64,000 nucleotides of DNA from Chryseobacterium sp. FP211-J200 (GCF_001643375.1 NZ_LSHB01000022.1:50457-114456), one strand, 5' to 3'; shown: positions 48,563-57,744, counted from the first letter of the stretch. Numbers and translations are program-made. The notes: generated by a model from the sequence alone, not told the origin.

Positions 48563-49465
48563 CTAAAACCTCCCCCCAACCAACTCCGCATTCACCATCG
48601 CGCCAGCAAGATTTCCTGTATAAACCGCATTGGCAACAGAACGCATCGGACTAGAATTGTCACCGCAAGCCAAAAGTCCTGTAACATTCGTTTTCTGAAA
48701 TTGGTCGATTTTGATGTGACCCATTTCCGTCATTTCACAACCTAAGGATTCAGCGATGTCGGAATGTTGTTTGAATGGAAATGCACCATAAACAGCTTCG
48801 AAGTTCAAAACTTTGCCATCGGATAAAATCAAGCTTTCGACCATTCCGTTTTGATGTCTTAATTCTTCGATTTCGGTTTCTATGATTTCGATATTATTTT
48901 GTTTTAGTTTTTCGAATTGTTCATCTGTGAAATTAGCTTTTCCTCTTGTGAAAATCGTTAGATCTTCTGTCAAATTATTTACCAAAGAAGCAATGTGAAA
49001 ACCACGGTCGCCATTGGCAATAATTCCCGTTTTCTTATTTTGAAATTCATAACCGTGGCAATACGGACAATGGATCAATGAAATTCCCCAGCATTCTTTG
49101 AAGCCTTTAATATTCGGAATTTCATCTATAATTCCTGTTGCGAAAATCAGTTTTTTGGATTCAAAATTGTCGCCGTTTTCGGTAGTGATTTCGAAGCCAT
49201 TTTCTGTTTTAATTCCTGATGTTGCAAAACCTTCATAGAACTCAATTGTAGAATATTTTTCGACTTGTTCTTTGGCGATGGTTGAAATTTCTTTCGGCGT
49301 TTTTCCGTCCTGTGTCAGGAAATTATGAGAATGCGGAGTTTGTTCGTTACAAGGTTTTCCACTGTCTATGACCAAAACTTTTCTTAATGACCTTCCCAAT
49401 GACATCGCTGCAGAAAGTCCTGCGTAACTGCCTCCAAGTATAATCACATCGTATTGATTTTCCAT
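48563..49465 (-). CDS. Thioredoxin-reductase-like NAD(P)/FAD oxidoreductase
   Basis: A 300-residue flavoprotein with FAD motif ILGGSYAGLSAAMSLGRS, the redox pair in CPYCHGYE near residue 135, and the closing LLACGDNSSPMRSVANAVYTG. True thioredoxin reductases carry CATC; the CPYCHGYE form marks a related group whose electron acceptor is uncertain. It is divergent from a Fur-family regulator, with overlapping promoters at 49496-49529, so regulation by that protein is likely. Confidence 0.82.
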   Translation of the reverse strand: MENQYDVIILGGSYAGLSAAMSLGRSLRKVLVIDSGKPCNEQTPHSHNFLTQDGKTPKEISTIAKEQVEKYSTIEFYEGFATSGIKTENGFEITTENGDNFESKKLIFATGIIDEIPNIKGFKECWGISLIHCPYCHGYEFQNKKTGIIANGDRGFHIASLVNNLTEDLTIFTRGKANFTDEQFEKLKQNNIEIIETEIEELRHQNGMVESLILSDGKVLNFEAVYGAFPFKQHSDIAESLGCEMTEMGHIKIDQFQKTNVTGLLACGDNSSPMRSVANAVYTGNLAGAMVNAELVGGRF

Positions 49466-49495
49466 TTTTATAATTAATTTTCTTGTTTAATTCTT

Positions 49496-49529
49496 GCCAA
49501 AGTTAAGATTAATTTCTATTATTGCAACA
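49496..49529. promoter_or_regulatory. Overlapping divergent promoters of the oxidoreductase and fur-family genes
   Basis: Minus strand: TTG (49529-49527), exactly 19 bases, TAACTTTG (49507-49500), a full match to the Bacteroidota consensus. Plus strand: TTG (49496-49498), 20 bases, TATTATTG (49519-49526), one mismatch. Each -33 element overlaps or abuts the other promoter's -7 box, and TTGCAA at 49524 sits in both. One bound regulator would control both genes. Confidence 0.7.
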
Positions 49530-49546
49530 TAATCGCATTAGTAAAA

Positions 49547-49921
49547 ATGAGAAGAAGAAACACACCTGCAAAAGAAGCCGTTCTCAATCTACTGACAAAC
49601 ACTGGAAAGGCGATGAGCCAAGATGCCATCGAAGGAAAAATCAAAATGGAAATCGATAGAGCTACGATTTATCGTGTCTTGAATCGGTTTTGTGAAGACG
49701 GAATTCTCCATAGGATTGTAGCGGAAGATGGGAAACAATATTTCGCCGTTTGCATCAAATGTGAGGAGAAAAAATTAGCGGACAACCATTTTCATTTCAG
49801 ATGCACAGTTTGCCAGACGATTGAATGTCTGCCTGTTCCGGTTCAGTTTTCTTTGCCAGCAAATTATAAAGTGGAAAGTGTGAATTGTGTTTTGACCGGC
49901 GTTTGCAAGGATTGTGCTTAA
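49547..49921 (+). CDS. Fur-family transcriptional regulator
   Basis: A 124-residue metal- or peroxide-sensing repressor. The winged helix covers residues 1-70, with recognition helix region DRATIYRVLNRFCEDGILH. Then comes the dimerisation domain with cysteine pairs CIKC, CTVC and CKDC and the His-rich NHFHF. The structural zinc Cys pairs are present. It could be a Zur, Fur or PerR type; the sequence alone does not decide. Divergent from the flavin oxidoreductase, which is its likely target along with itself. Confidence 0.88.
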   Translation: MRRRNTPAKEAVLNLLTNTGKAMSQDAIEGKIKMEIDRATIYRVLNRFCEDGILHRIVAEDGKQYFAVCIKCEEKKLADNHFHFRCTVCQTIECLPVPVQFSLPANYKVESVNCVLTGVCKDCA

Positions 49922-49925
49922 AAAT

Positions 49926-50303
49926 TTAATCTAAGGAATTTGCAGCCTCGAAATCCTTGATCTGCTTTTTCGTAGCTAAAGAACGCCAGCAGATTTCCAG
50001 AACTTCTGTTACCAATTTCCTGTCGTGCCAATCCTTCCACATACAGACGTAAGGATAATTTTTGAAATGCTCAGGCAAATGAAAAATCTGTGGATAGGTT
50101 TCCATATAAAAATCTCTTGATTCGAAACCAATTCTGATTGGGATGAATTCGCCATTGTCGTGAATCCGGCACATCAGTTTTCTACGAACTTTGACAGATG
50201 GCGTTCCTTCGTGAGAAACACTTTCCTCGGTGTCAGGAAATGAAAGCGCAATATTTTTCACGAAATCAAAATCGGAATAATTAAATTCGATTGGCTTTTT
50301 CAT
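49926..50303 (-). CDS. MmcQ/YjbR family protein
   Basis: A 125-residue small protein of the MmcQ/YjbR double-wing family. The pattern FVKNIALSFPDTEESVSHEG, then KLMCRIHD, and the closing ELLEICWRSLATKK-like end (here VTEVLEICWRSLATKKQ) are typical. The fold is CyaY-like and DNA binding has been proposed for the family. It converges with the Fur-family gene at 49547, with a 4-base gap, and follows the DUF4256 gene on the minus strand. Confidence 0.85.
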   Translation of the reverse strand: MKKPIEFNYSDFDFVKNIALSFPDTEESVSHEGTPSVKVRRKLMCRIHDNGEFIPIRIGFESRDFYMETYPQIFHLPEHFKNYPYVCMWKDWHDRKLVTEVLEICWRSLATKKQIKDFEAANSLD

Positions 50304-50312
50304 TAATGAAAA

Positions 50313-50870
50313 TTAAATTTTCAAAAAACCTCGAAAACCTCTTGCTGCGTAATAAGAATCTGCGCCATTGTGGTAAAGGAAAACGGTGTTGTAACGCTTG
50401 TCACAGAAAACCGCACCTCCTAAATTTCGAATTTCATCAGGCGTTTTCACCCAGCTCGACGTTTTCAAATCAAAGTTTCCGAAAGTCTGTAATTCTCTGT
50501 ATTGTTCTTCGTCCAAAATCTCGATTCCGATTTCATTGGCCAAATCCATTGCACTATTGGCAGGTTTATTTTCCTTTCTGGAATCCAATGCTTTTCTGTC
50601 ATAGCAAAGGCTTCGTCTGCCTTTTGGACTTTCCGCGGAACAATCAATGAATAAATATTCGTCTGTTTTTTTATCATAAAAAATAACATCTGGTTCGCCT
50701 TCAGTTCTTTCCATTTCGTGCAGTGACCAGAGTTTTTCGGGATTGGATTCCAGTTTTTTCTGAACATTTTCCCATTTGATATTCTCATGACGATTTGGAT
50801 TTTTCTCAAAACGAATTTTCAAAGTTTTGATTAATTCTTCTTGTAGTTGCGATGATAATTTATTTTTCAT
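50313..50870 (-). CDS. DUF4256 domain-containing protein
   Basis: A 185-residue cytoplasmic protein. Recognisable family blocks: LWSLHEMERTEGEPDVIFYD, FIDCSAESPKGRRSLCYDR and the end VFLYHNGADSYYAARGFRG. Function is unknown. It lies between the frameshifted ydeI gene upstream and yjbR downstream, with 9-11 base gaps, so the three form a small operon of uncharacterised stress- or housekeeping-type genes. Confidence 0.85.
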   Translation of the reverse strand: MKNKLSSQLQEELIKTLKIRFEKNPNRHENIKWENVQKKLESNPEKLWSLHEMERTEGEPDVIFYDKKTDEYLFIDCSAESPKGRRSLCYDRKALDSRKENKPANSAMDLANEIGIEILDEEQYRELQTFGNFDLKTSSWVKTPDEIRNLGGAVFCDKRYNTVFLYHNGADSYYAARGFRGFLKI

Positions 50871-50881
50871 AGTGGTAAGTT

Positions 50882-51456
50882 TTAATCGTTCATTCCTTTG
50901 CCGTCCAGAATATTCGGGATGGATTTTTCGATTCTGGATTCTCTGGTTTTGGATTGTTTCGGCGCAGAAAAATATATCAGATATGCACGTTGTCTTCCCG
51001 GTGTCAAAGCTTCGAAAGCAGAATTGAGTTTTGGATTTTCTTTAAGTTTAATTTGAAATTCTTCCGGAATTGGCGTTGCTTCTTTTTTGATTTCAACCTT
51101 CTCACCAGATTTTTCGATTTCAATGGCATCGAAAATGTAATCTTTGATGATTTCTTTTTTATCAAGAATATCCTGAACATTTTCAAAACTCATTTGTCTT
51201 CCGGTTTGTGTGTTTTCTCCCATTTTTATGAGGAGTTGCTTTGGATCTTTCATAATTCCACCTTTGAAAAACAAAAGCGCAAAATAGTCTTTGAAACCTT
51301 GAATGAGAACAACGTTTTTTCCGTCGAAAGAATAACACGGTTTTCCCCATTTGAAATCCTCAGCCAGCTTACAATTCAGGATAATGGCTCGCAGCGCATT
51401 CATCTCATCTTTCCAAAGCTTTGAGTTTCTGCATGGTCATCAACTTTCGGATTCAT
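50882..51456 (-). pseudogene. YdeI family protein gene with an N-terminal frameshift
   Basis: The frame ending at 50882 encodes a YdeI-like protein (DUF1801-type fold) with CYSFDGKNVVLIQGFKDYF, LTPGRQRAYLIYFSAPKQ and SKTRESRIEK. An ATG at 51403 gives 173 residues, but the same frame continues upstream as NSKLWKDEMNALR to a TGA without a start. In the next frame ATG 51456 gives MNPKVDDHAE, the usual family beginning. Adding one A to the AAA run near 51425 would join them into a protein of about 191 residues, close to B. subtilis YdeI. The gene may be disrupted, or the read has a homopolymer error; a shortened product from 51403 remains possible. Confidence 0.7.
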
Positions 51457-51544
51457 TATGATCTATGTTTTTTCAAATTTAATAAAAATTCGATTCGGAT
51501 GTAACATTTAGAATGATTCGGTTGTCTAATACAAAAACTAGTTA

Positions 51545-53695
51545 ATGAAATTACTCATATCCTCATTGGGATTATTGGCGGGAACCTTAGTTTTCGCACA
51601 ATCTACAAGCGACACCATCAAGTCCAAAGAAATTGAATCTGTAACCTTGATAGCCAGAAAACCAACCGTCGAAAGCAAAGCGGACAGAACGGTTTTCAAT
51701 GTGGCAAACAGTTCTATCCTTGCAGGAAATACAACTTGGGATATTGTGCGAATGACACCTTTGGTAAGCATCGATAACAATGATAATGTAAAAGCGGAGG
51801 GCGAATCTGTGACGGTTTACATCAATGACAGAAAATCGGTTTTCACGGGAAAAGAACTGAAGGAATATCTTAAAACAATTCCGGCAGATAACTTAATGAA
51901 GATCGAGGTCATCACCAGTCCGTCTTCAAGATACGAAGCGACCGGGGCAGTTATTAATATCGTTCTGAAAAAAAGAGATGATGAAGGAATGAAAGGCAGT
52001 ATTTCCCTTACCAACACTCAGAATACGAAAAATAACCAGTATGGAAGTTTGAATCTCAATTATCATAAAAAGAACTTCACGCAGACATTTACAGGAAGTT
52101 ACAGTGATAATGTTTTTATTAGTGAAAGTTCCAGCAAGAATACTTTTTACGCAGATAATTCAATAAGCACGATTGATTCTAAAAGTGCTTACGCTGGTAA
52201 AAATCCTTCGTTGTCATCAACCTCAGAACTTGAACTGAACGACAAAAATAATATTGGCCTCGTTGTGGAATATTTCCGAGGAAATCGTACTTCAGAATCC
52301 AATTCTTTTGAAAATAATTATCTAAATGATGTTTTGTTGAATTCTTTTTCTCAAGATAATCTGGGTCGTACAAATAGTAATACTTTGGGAACCAATTTGT
52401 TCTATAAATATTATGATAAGGAGAAAAATAAGATCTTGGATGTCAATCTCGGGATTAATTATGATTCGGAAAAAGGCACGACAGATTTTACGAGAAATAA
52501 CGCAACAAACACAATTAGCGAACTTCGACATTTTGAAAATTACAATCAAAACCGAAACTATTTTGTGAAAGTAGATTACACATCGCCCTTGGGAAAAGGT
52601 GGAAGTTTTGAAGTCGGTGGAAAGGCAAACTTCAACAATAATGTGATTCCAAATGATTATCGTGTGATCTCTAATAATAGTCTGTTGGAAAACGTCAATC
52701 AATTTCAGTACACGGAAAATCTAAATTCTCTTTACGCCAATTTTAGCAAAACATTTTTTGAAAAACTGGAAACCCGAATTGGACTTCGTTACGAACTGAT
52801 CGACTACAAAATTCATCAGAACGGAAATGAAACAAGGAGAGAATCTTATGGAACTTTGTTACCAAATTTGTTGGTGAAATATGCCTTCACAACGAATTAT
52901 GATTTGAGTTTAACTTATAATCACAATCTTTGGAGACCTTGGTATTCTGAGTTTAATGATTTTGAAATGCCTGGTAATAATGGATTTTTTTACAGAGGAA
53001 ATGTCAATCTTTTACCAAATCCAAGTGACAGAATTGGATTGAAATTTGGGATTCATAAAAAATATTTCCTATCTGCGAGATACACTTTTACGGATCAGGA
53101 TTACTGGACCAGCTATAGTCAGGAAACTCAAAATGGACTTGTAAAAACCATCTCATTTCCAGACAACTTCAAAGGAAAAGTGGAAAAATTTTATCTTTCT
53201 GCAAACACCAATCAGAATTTTATCAAAAATAAACTGAATGTGAATCTAAGTTTAGGTTGGTCTTACACAGATAACAGTGACTTCAATACCAGAAATAAGT
53301 TGGAGGGCGCAAATAATTACCTCAATTTCTTCTCGGGATCTACCAATTTGTCTTACACCAATTTGTTTAATAAAAACATCAACATTAGTGCGTGGATGAG
53401 TATTGATAACCAGAATTATGGAAACTCGGTCGCAAATCAATACAATTTCTTCCATAATATTTCAGTGACCAAGATTTTCCCGGTTTCTCAGATCGAGACA
53501 AGTTTGCAATTGATGAATATTTTCAAAAGACCAACGATGGACACCACAACTTTTAGTCAGATCGGGACTTTCCAAAACTATAACAAATGGGATTGGTACG
53601 GATTCTCGCTCACATTTGTCAAGCGTTTCGGAAATCAAAAAGTAAAAGAGAACACCAAAACCGATGTCGAGAAAAACTCGGGAGGAAGCAAATAA
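51545..53695 (+). CDS. TonB-dependent-receptor-like outer membrane barrel protein
   Basis: A 716-residue protein with signal peptide ending LVFAQ. Residues about 30-145 form a plug domain (VESKADRTVFNVANS, VTVYINDRKSV, IEVITSPSSRYEATG). The rest is a large beta-barrel with repeated aromatic strands, as in the OMP_b-brl_3 family. The usual N-terminal carboxypeptidase-like domain is absent. The substrate is unknown and no partner lipoprotein (SusD type) is adjacent. Confidence 0.82.
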   Translation: MKLLISSLGLLAGTLVFAQSTSDTIKSKEIESVTLIARKPTVESKADRTVFNVANSSILAGNTTWDIVRMTPLVSIDNNDNVKAEGESVTVYINDRKSVFTGKELKEYLKTIPADNLMKIEVITSPSSRYEATGAVINIVLKKRDDEGMKGSISLTNTQNTKNNQYGSLNLNYHKKNFTQTFTGSYSDNVFISESSSKNTFYADNSISTIDSKSAYAGKNPSLSSTSELELNDKNNIGLVVEYFRGNRTSESNSFENNYLNDVLLNSFSQDNLGRTNSNTLGTNLFYKYYDKEKNKILDVNLGINYDSEKGTTDFTRNNATNTISELRHFENYNQNRNYFVKVDYTSPLGKGGSFEVGGKANFNNNVIPNDYRVISNNSLLENVNQFQYTENLNSLYANFSKTFFEKLETRIGLRYELIDYKIHQNGNETRRESYGTLLPNLLVKYAFTTNYDLSLTYNHNLWRPWYSEFNDFEMPGNNGFFYRGNVNLLPNPSDRIGLKFGIHKKYFLSARYTFTDQDYWTSYSQETQNGLVKTISFPDNFKGKVEKFYLSANTNQNFIKNKLNVNLSLGWSYTDNSDFNTRNKLEGANNYLNFFSGSTNLSYTNLFNKNINISAWMSIDNQNYGNSVANQYNFFHNISVTKIFPVSQIETSLQLMNIFKRPTMDTTTFSQIGTFQNYNKWDWYGFSLTFVKRFGNQKVKENTKTDVEKNSGGSK

Positions 53696-53755
53696 AAAAT
53701 AGCGATTGGCAATAGCTTTTGTCGGTTAGCTTTTTTAAATTTATATAATTAATGA

Positions 53756-53785
53756 GAACGGGCGAATTAGCTCGTTCTTTTTTTT
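53756..53785 (+). terminator. Terminator after the barrel protein gene
   Basis: GAACGGGC (53756-53763) and GCTCGTTC (53770-53777), one G-T pair, followed by eight T residues. Confidence 0.85.
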
Positions 53786-53807
53786 GATTTTATTTAGAAT
53801 CAAGATC

Positions 53808-53890
53808 TTTGATGAGTTTTACGTCTTTGCGAACCTTAAAAATAGTTTGAATAAACTCAAAAAAATCTTTGCGAACTTTGCGTTTAATTT
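53808..53890 (+). repeat. Dispersed intergenic repeat, family 2, full copy
   Basis: CTTTGATGAGTTTTACG, TCTTTGCGAACCTTAAAAAT, AGTTTGAATAAACTC, then ATCTTTGCGAACTTTGCGTT. Block order matches 314-390, and the second half matches 17425-17491. It lies upstream of the pafA-like gene. Confidence 0.65.
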
Positions 53891-53945
53891 TCGCGATCTA
53901 AAAAACTTTAATACAAATTTCACATCCCAAAACTTTTGAAAGCCG

Positions 53946-53953
53946 TAAATTTG
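53946..53953 (+). promoter_or_regulatory. -7 promoter box of the PafA-type phosphatase gene
   Basis: TAAATTTG fits TAnnTTTG, 23 bases before the ATG. Confidence 0.55.
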
Positions 53954-53976
53954 GGCTTAATAAAAAGTAAAATTCA

Positions 53977-55623
53977 ATGTTCAGAAAAATTCAGATTTTC
54001 GTTTTAGCTTTTGCTACATTCGGAAATGTAAATGCTCAGAAAACAAAAATCAATTCAGGAGAAAGACCAAAACTAGTTGTAGGATTGGTTGTTGACCAGA
54101 TGCGTTGGGATTATCTCTACCGCTTCGAAAAAAAGTTTGGGAAAGGCGGTTTCAAAAGGCTTTTGGGCGAAGGTTATTCTCTTAATAATGTTCATATTCC
54201 GTACATCCCGACGGTTACGGCGATTGGTCACACTTCCATTTATACAGGTTCGGTTCCTTCCATTCACGGTATTGCGGGGAACGACTGGACAGATAAAGAA
54301 ACCGGAAAAAATGTCTATTGTACAACAGATGACAGCGTAAATCCGGTTGGTTCAGACAACAAAAAAATCGGAAGTCACTCTCCGAAAAACCTTTGGTCAA
54401 CAACAATGACAGACCAATTGCGAATTGCAAGCAACTTCAAATCAAAAGTGGTTGGTGTTTCTTTGAAAGACAGAGCTTCTATTTTACCTGCTGGTCACAA
54501 TCCAACTGGCGCTTTTTGGTTTGATGATTCATCTGGGAACTTCATCACGAGTTCTTATTATATGAATGAACTTCCGAAATGGGTAACAGATTTCAATGGT
54601 CAGAAAGTGCCTGAAAAATTGTTGGCGAACGGCTGGGAAACATCTTTGCCAATTGCTGAATATACAGAAAGTACAGTCGATAATGTGGAATGGGAATATC
54701 CGGTTGGGACTGCGAAAGACCCCGTTTTTCCATACAAAAATCTATTGACGGATTACGCAACGAAAAAAGGTGTCATCAGAACCACGCCTTTCGGAAATAC
54801 GTTGACTTTAAAGTTTGCTGAGGCGGCTTTGGATAATTATACTTTAGGAAAAGGAACTGAGACAGATTTCCTTGCAATCAACCTGGCTTCGACGGATTAT
54901 GTTGGACATTCTTACGGCCCAAATTCCATCGAGGTGGAAGATACTTACATCAGATTGGACAAAGATTTGGCAACGTTTTTCAAAATGTTGGATGAGAAAG
55001 TTGGGAAGAACAATTATCTGGTTTTCTTGTCAGCTGACCACGGCGGTGCCAATGCAGAAGGTTTTTTGAGAGCCAACAAAATCCTAGGTGGTTTCTACGA
55101 TGACGGAATGGAAAAAAATCTAGGCGCAGAATTAGAAAATAAATATGCGAGTTCAAAAGTTATCTTGGGAATCGACAATTATCAAATTTACTTAAATCAA
55201 AGTTTGATTAAAGAAAAAAACCTGGACGAAGATGATATCAAAAGCACGATCATCAACAATTTGAACAAAGACCCAAGAGTTTTGTACGCCGTTGATTTGA
55301 AGAAAATAGGTTCGTTAGCAATTCCGGAGCCGATAAAAACCAGAGCTATCAACGGTTATAACTGGCAGAGAAGTGGCGATATCCAAATCGTTTCCCACGA
55401 CGGTATGCTTCCAACCTACGCCAAAAAAGGAACGACGCACAGTGTTTGGAATTCCTACGATTCTCACATTCCATTGATTTTTATGGGTTGGGGAATCAAG
55501 CACGGCGAGAGCAATAAAGATTATAATATGACCGATATTGCGCCAACCGTTTCCGCCTTACTTCACATCGAATTCCCAAGTGGAAACATCGGAAGTCCAA
55601 TTACAGAAGTGATTGGGAGGTAA
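53977..55623 (+). CDS. pafA: PafA-type alkaline phosphatase
   Basis: A periplasmic phosphate monoesterase of the alkaline phosphatase superfamily. The 548-residue protein has signal peptide MFRKIQIFVLAFATFGNVNAQ. Active-site residues known from Elizabethkingia PafA (Thr79, Asn100, Lys162, Arg164) align with a constant offset of 2: Thr81 in PTVTAIGHTS, Asn102 in GNDW, Lys164 and Arg166 in LKDRAS. Metal ligands are in VVDQMRWD (Asp40), GHSYGPNS and SADHGG. PafA enzymes are calcium-tolerant and not phosphate-repressed in related bacteria; no Pho-type box was seen here. Confidence 0.92.
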   Translation: MFRKIQIFVLAFATFGNVNAQKTKINSGERPKLVVGLVVDQMRWDYLYRFEKKFGKGGFKRLLGEGYSLNNVHIPYIPTVTAIGHTSIYTGSVPSIHGIAGNDWTDKETGKNVYCTTDDSVNPVGSDNKKIGSHSPKNLWSTTMTDQLRIASNFKSKVVGVSLKDRASILPAGHNPTGAFWFDDSSGNFITSSYYMNELPKWVTDFNGQKVPEKLLANGWETSLPIAEYTESTVDNVEWEYPVGTAKDPVFPYKNLLTDYATKKGVIRTTPFGNTLTLKFAEAALDNYTLGKGTETDFLAINLASTDYVGHSYGPNSIEVEDTYIRLDKDLATFFKMLDEKVGKNNYLVFLSADHGGANAEGFLRANKILGGFYDDGMEKNLGAELENKYASSKVILGIDNYQIYLNQSLIKEKNLDEDDIKSTIINNLNKDPRVLYAVDLKKIGSLAIPEPIKTRAINGYNWQRSGDIQIVSHDGMLPTYAKKGTTHSVWNSYDSHIPLIFMGWGIKHGESNKDYNMTDIAPTVSALLHIEFPSGNIGSPITEVIGR

Positions 55624-55636
55624 TTTTCTTTAAATT

Positions 55637-55757
55637 TTTATCGCAAAGGCGCATTTATTTTTAAAAAATACTATTTTAAGTCGCAAATGTTTTCTAGTCG
55701 GAAAGTTTGCGACTTTTTTGTGCTTTTATCAATAAATTCTTGCGACTTTGCGATAAA
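55637..55757. repeat. Nested inverted-repeat element after pafA
   Basis: Outer perfect 12-bp inverted repeat TTTATCGCAAAG (55637-55648) and CTTTGCGATAAA (55746-55757). Inside is AAGTCGCAAA (55678-55687) and TTTGCGACTT (55706-55715), followed by TTTTTG, which works as the pafA terminator. The 121-bp element uses the same CTTTGCG words as family 2. Related single arms occur at 63027-63037 and 63067-63075. Confidence 0.75.
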
Positions 55758-55766
55758 ACTAATCCG

Positions 55767-55774
55767 TATTTTTG
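55767..55774 (+). promoter_or_regulatory. -7 promoter box of the TIGR02757 gene, 4 bases from the ATG
   Basis: TATTTTTG then TAGA then ATG 55779. The box fits the consensus exactly and implies a leaderless transcript. It lies 10 bases beyond the nested repeat element. Confidence 0.65.
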
Positions 55775-55778
55775 TAGA

Positions 55779-56549
55779 ATGAATTTGAAAGAAAAAGACA
55801 TCTTCGATTTGCTCAATGAAAAAGCAGAATTCTACAATTCACCGGATTTTATAACTGATGACCCAATCCAGATTCCGCATCGCTTTTCTTTGAAGCAGGA
55901 TATTGAGATTGCTGGTTTTTTATCCGCAAGTATCGCTTGGGGAAATCGAAAATCTATCATCAATGACGCGAATAAAATGATGGAACTGATGGGAAATTCA
56001 CCTTACGATTTTGTAATGAATTTCACAGAGTCTGATCTGGATAAAATTCCACAGAAGGCGATTCACAGAACTTTCAACCACGAAGATTTTATTTTCTTTC
56101 TAAGGAATTTCCGACGTATTTATTCTCAGTTTGAAAGTCTCGAAGATGCTTTTCTTATCAATGAAGATGAAACCAATTTCTATCATTCGATTGAACGATT
56201 CCGAAATCAATTCATTTCCCAAAAACACCGTGGACAGAAACACGTGAGTTCGCCTTACAAAAATTCGGCTTCCAAAAGGTTGATAATGTTTTTGCGCTGG
56301 ATGGTTCGGAAAGATAAAAAAGGCGTTGATTTTGGCATCTGGGGAAATATTGACCCAAAGTTTTTATCTGTTCCTTTGGATGTTCATACGGCAAATATTT
56401 CCAGAAAATTAGGTATCTTGACCCGAAAACAAAACGATTGGAAAGCTGTAGAAGAATTGGATTTGATTCTTCGAAAATATAATTCAGCTGACCCGGCAAT
56501 CTATGATTTTGCTTTGTTTGGGTTGGGCGTTTCCAAAGAGTTTGAATAG
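55779..56549 (+). CDS. TIGR02757 (DUF2400) family protein
   Basis: A 256-residue cytoplasmic protein found widely in Bacteroidota. Family blocks: FLSASIAWGNRKSI, the AHRTF-type IHRTFNHEDF, SASKRLIMFLRWMVRKD and the end SVPLDVHTANISRKLG with ADPAIYDFALFGLGV. Distant similarity to HhH DNA glycosylase folds has been suggested for such layouts, but the function is unknown. I start at ATG 55779, just after an exact promoter box; the open frame from 55707 runs through repeat sequence. Confidence 0.85.
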   Translation: MNLKEKDIFDLLNEKAEFYNSPDFITDDPIQIPHRFSLKQDIEIAGFLSASIAWGNRKSIINDANKMMELMGNSPYDFVMNFTESDLDKIPQKAIHRTFNHEDFIFFLRNFRRIYSQFESLEDAFLINEDETNFYHSIERFRNQFISQKHRGQKHVSSPYKNSASKRLIMFLRWMVRKDKKGVDFGIWGNIDPKFLSVPLDVHTANISRKLGILTRKQNDWKAVEELDLILRKYNSADPAIYDFALFGLGVSKEFE

Positions 56550-56558
56550 GGATTAACG

Positions 56559-56661
56559 ACAAAGACACAAAGTTTTTTCACGAAGTACACAAATAATTTT
56601 TTCTGTTGTTGACATTAAGAATTATGCAATAGTGAACTTAGTGAAGTCTTTGTGTCTTTGT
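56559..56661. repeat. Inverted repeat between convergent genes (CTTTGTGTCTTTGT)
   Basis: ACAAAGACACAAAG (56559-56572) and CTTTGTGTCTTTGT (56648-56661) are perfectly complementary 14-mers 75 bases apart. They flank TTTTTTCACGAAG on the left and CTTAGTGAAG on the right, which also partly pair. The element lies between two converging genes and may end both transcripts. It resembles a CTTTGTG variant of the family 2 words. Confidence 0.75.
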
Positions 56662-56672
56662 GGTTTAAAAAA

Positions 56673-57554
56673 TTACTTCAAAATATCATTAATATTTGGA
56701 TATTCCGAGATTTTCCGGAACTCAAAACGGTTGCTGTTTTGCAAATCTGAGATGAACAAATCCAATTCCCGAACCGAATCATCGTCCTGAAGATATTGGT
56801 CGTGCGTCAGAAAAACCAAATGTCGGGAAGTCTTTTCCAGATCGTTGAAGAAGATGCTGTCCACACGTTTTGTCATTTCCTTGTGAGTGCCTTTCAGTTT
56901 CATCGCGTTCGTTGGTTTCCATTCCAAATCCCAGCCAACCAAAACATAGCCGGCTTGTTGTAATTCGTCTGCTGCTAATTTTGAAGTTTTGATGTCGGTA
57001 TTATTGATGTTTGCAGTTCTCCAGATGTTTCGTCCGGGTGTTCTGGCGTATTTATTTTTGAATTTCAGGCTGTCTCTTGCTCTGTCAAAATCGTGAATTA
57101 CATTTTCGGGTTTTTTGTAGAATTCAGAATATCGGTTCAAAGCGTGCGTGTAGCTGTGATTGGCAATCTCAACCAGCTTGTCATTTTCCAGTTCTTTCAA
57201 TTCTTTTGATTGGGTTTTGCTGTCGTACGAGTGTTTTCCAACAACAAAAGCTGTGATGGGAATTTGATATTTGTTTGTGATTTTCAAAAGGTTGCTTGTT
57301 CCTCTGTTTGGTCCATCATCGAAGGTTAAATAGATATAACGCTTATTCGGGTCGTCGGGAACGTCGGGTTTTGCTGAAATAACTTTTGCTGAGTTGGGGA
57401 CGATTTTTTCTGAATTGATGTCTTTTGAAAGTTGTGCCTGTTCTTTTTCTGATTTTTTGGTACAGGATTTCAAAAAAAATACTGCTGTAGTGATGATGGC
57501 AGCAGTCCCAAGAAAAACCAACAGATTTGATTTTTCCGCAAAAGTTTTTTTCAT
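56673..57554 (-). CDS. Polysaccharide deacetylase family protein (membrane-anchored)
   Basis: A 293-residue NodB-domain protein. One N-terminal hydrophobic segment (about 11-30) ends FFLKSC, giving a membrane anchor or an atypical lipobox. The catalytic set is visible: Asp79 and Asp80 in LTFDDGPN, His133 and His137 in HSYTHALN, the Arg motif ARTPGRNIWR, and LVGWDLEWKP. It probably removes acetyl groups from peptidoglycan or another envelope glycan. It is a single gene converging with the TIGR02757 gene. Confidence 0.88.
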   Translation of the reverse strand: MKKTFAEKSNLLVFLGTAAIITTAVFFLKSCTKKSEKEQAQLSKDINSEKIVPNSAKVISAKPDVPDDPNKRYIYLTFDDGPNRGTSNLLKITNKYQIPITAFVVGKHSYDSKTQSKELKELENDKLVEIANHSYTHALNRYSEFYKKPENVIHDFDRARDSLKFKNKYARTPGRNIWRTANINNTDIKTSKLAADELQQAGYVLVGWDLEWKPTNAMKLKGTHKEMTKRVDSIFFNDLEKTSRHLVFLTHDQYLQDDDSVRELDLFISDLQNSNRFEFRKISEYPNINDILK

Positions 57555-57744
57555 TGTAGATAATGGAATTTAAAGTTGTTAAAAAATGTTAATTAAGTTA
57601 AAACTTAGAATCAAATTTGATGCCGATGATTATTTTTATTTTAATTATAATTAAATTAATTATTGTTGATAATCAATTGTTTATGGTTTTTAGTGTTTTT
57701 ATTTTTAAATAGAAGTAATGTGTTAAAATTTCATCACCGAAATC

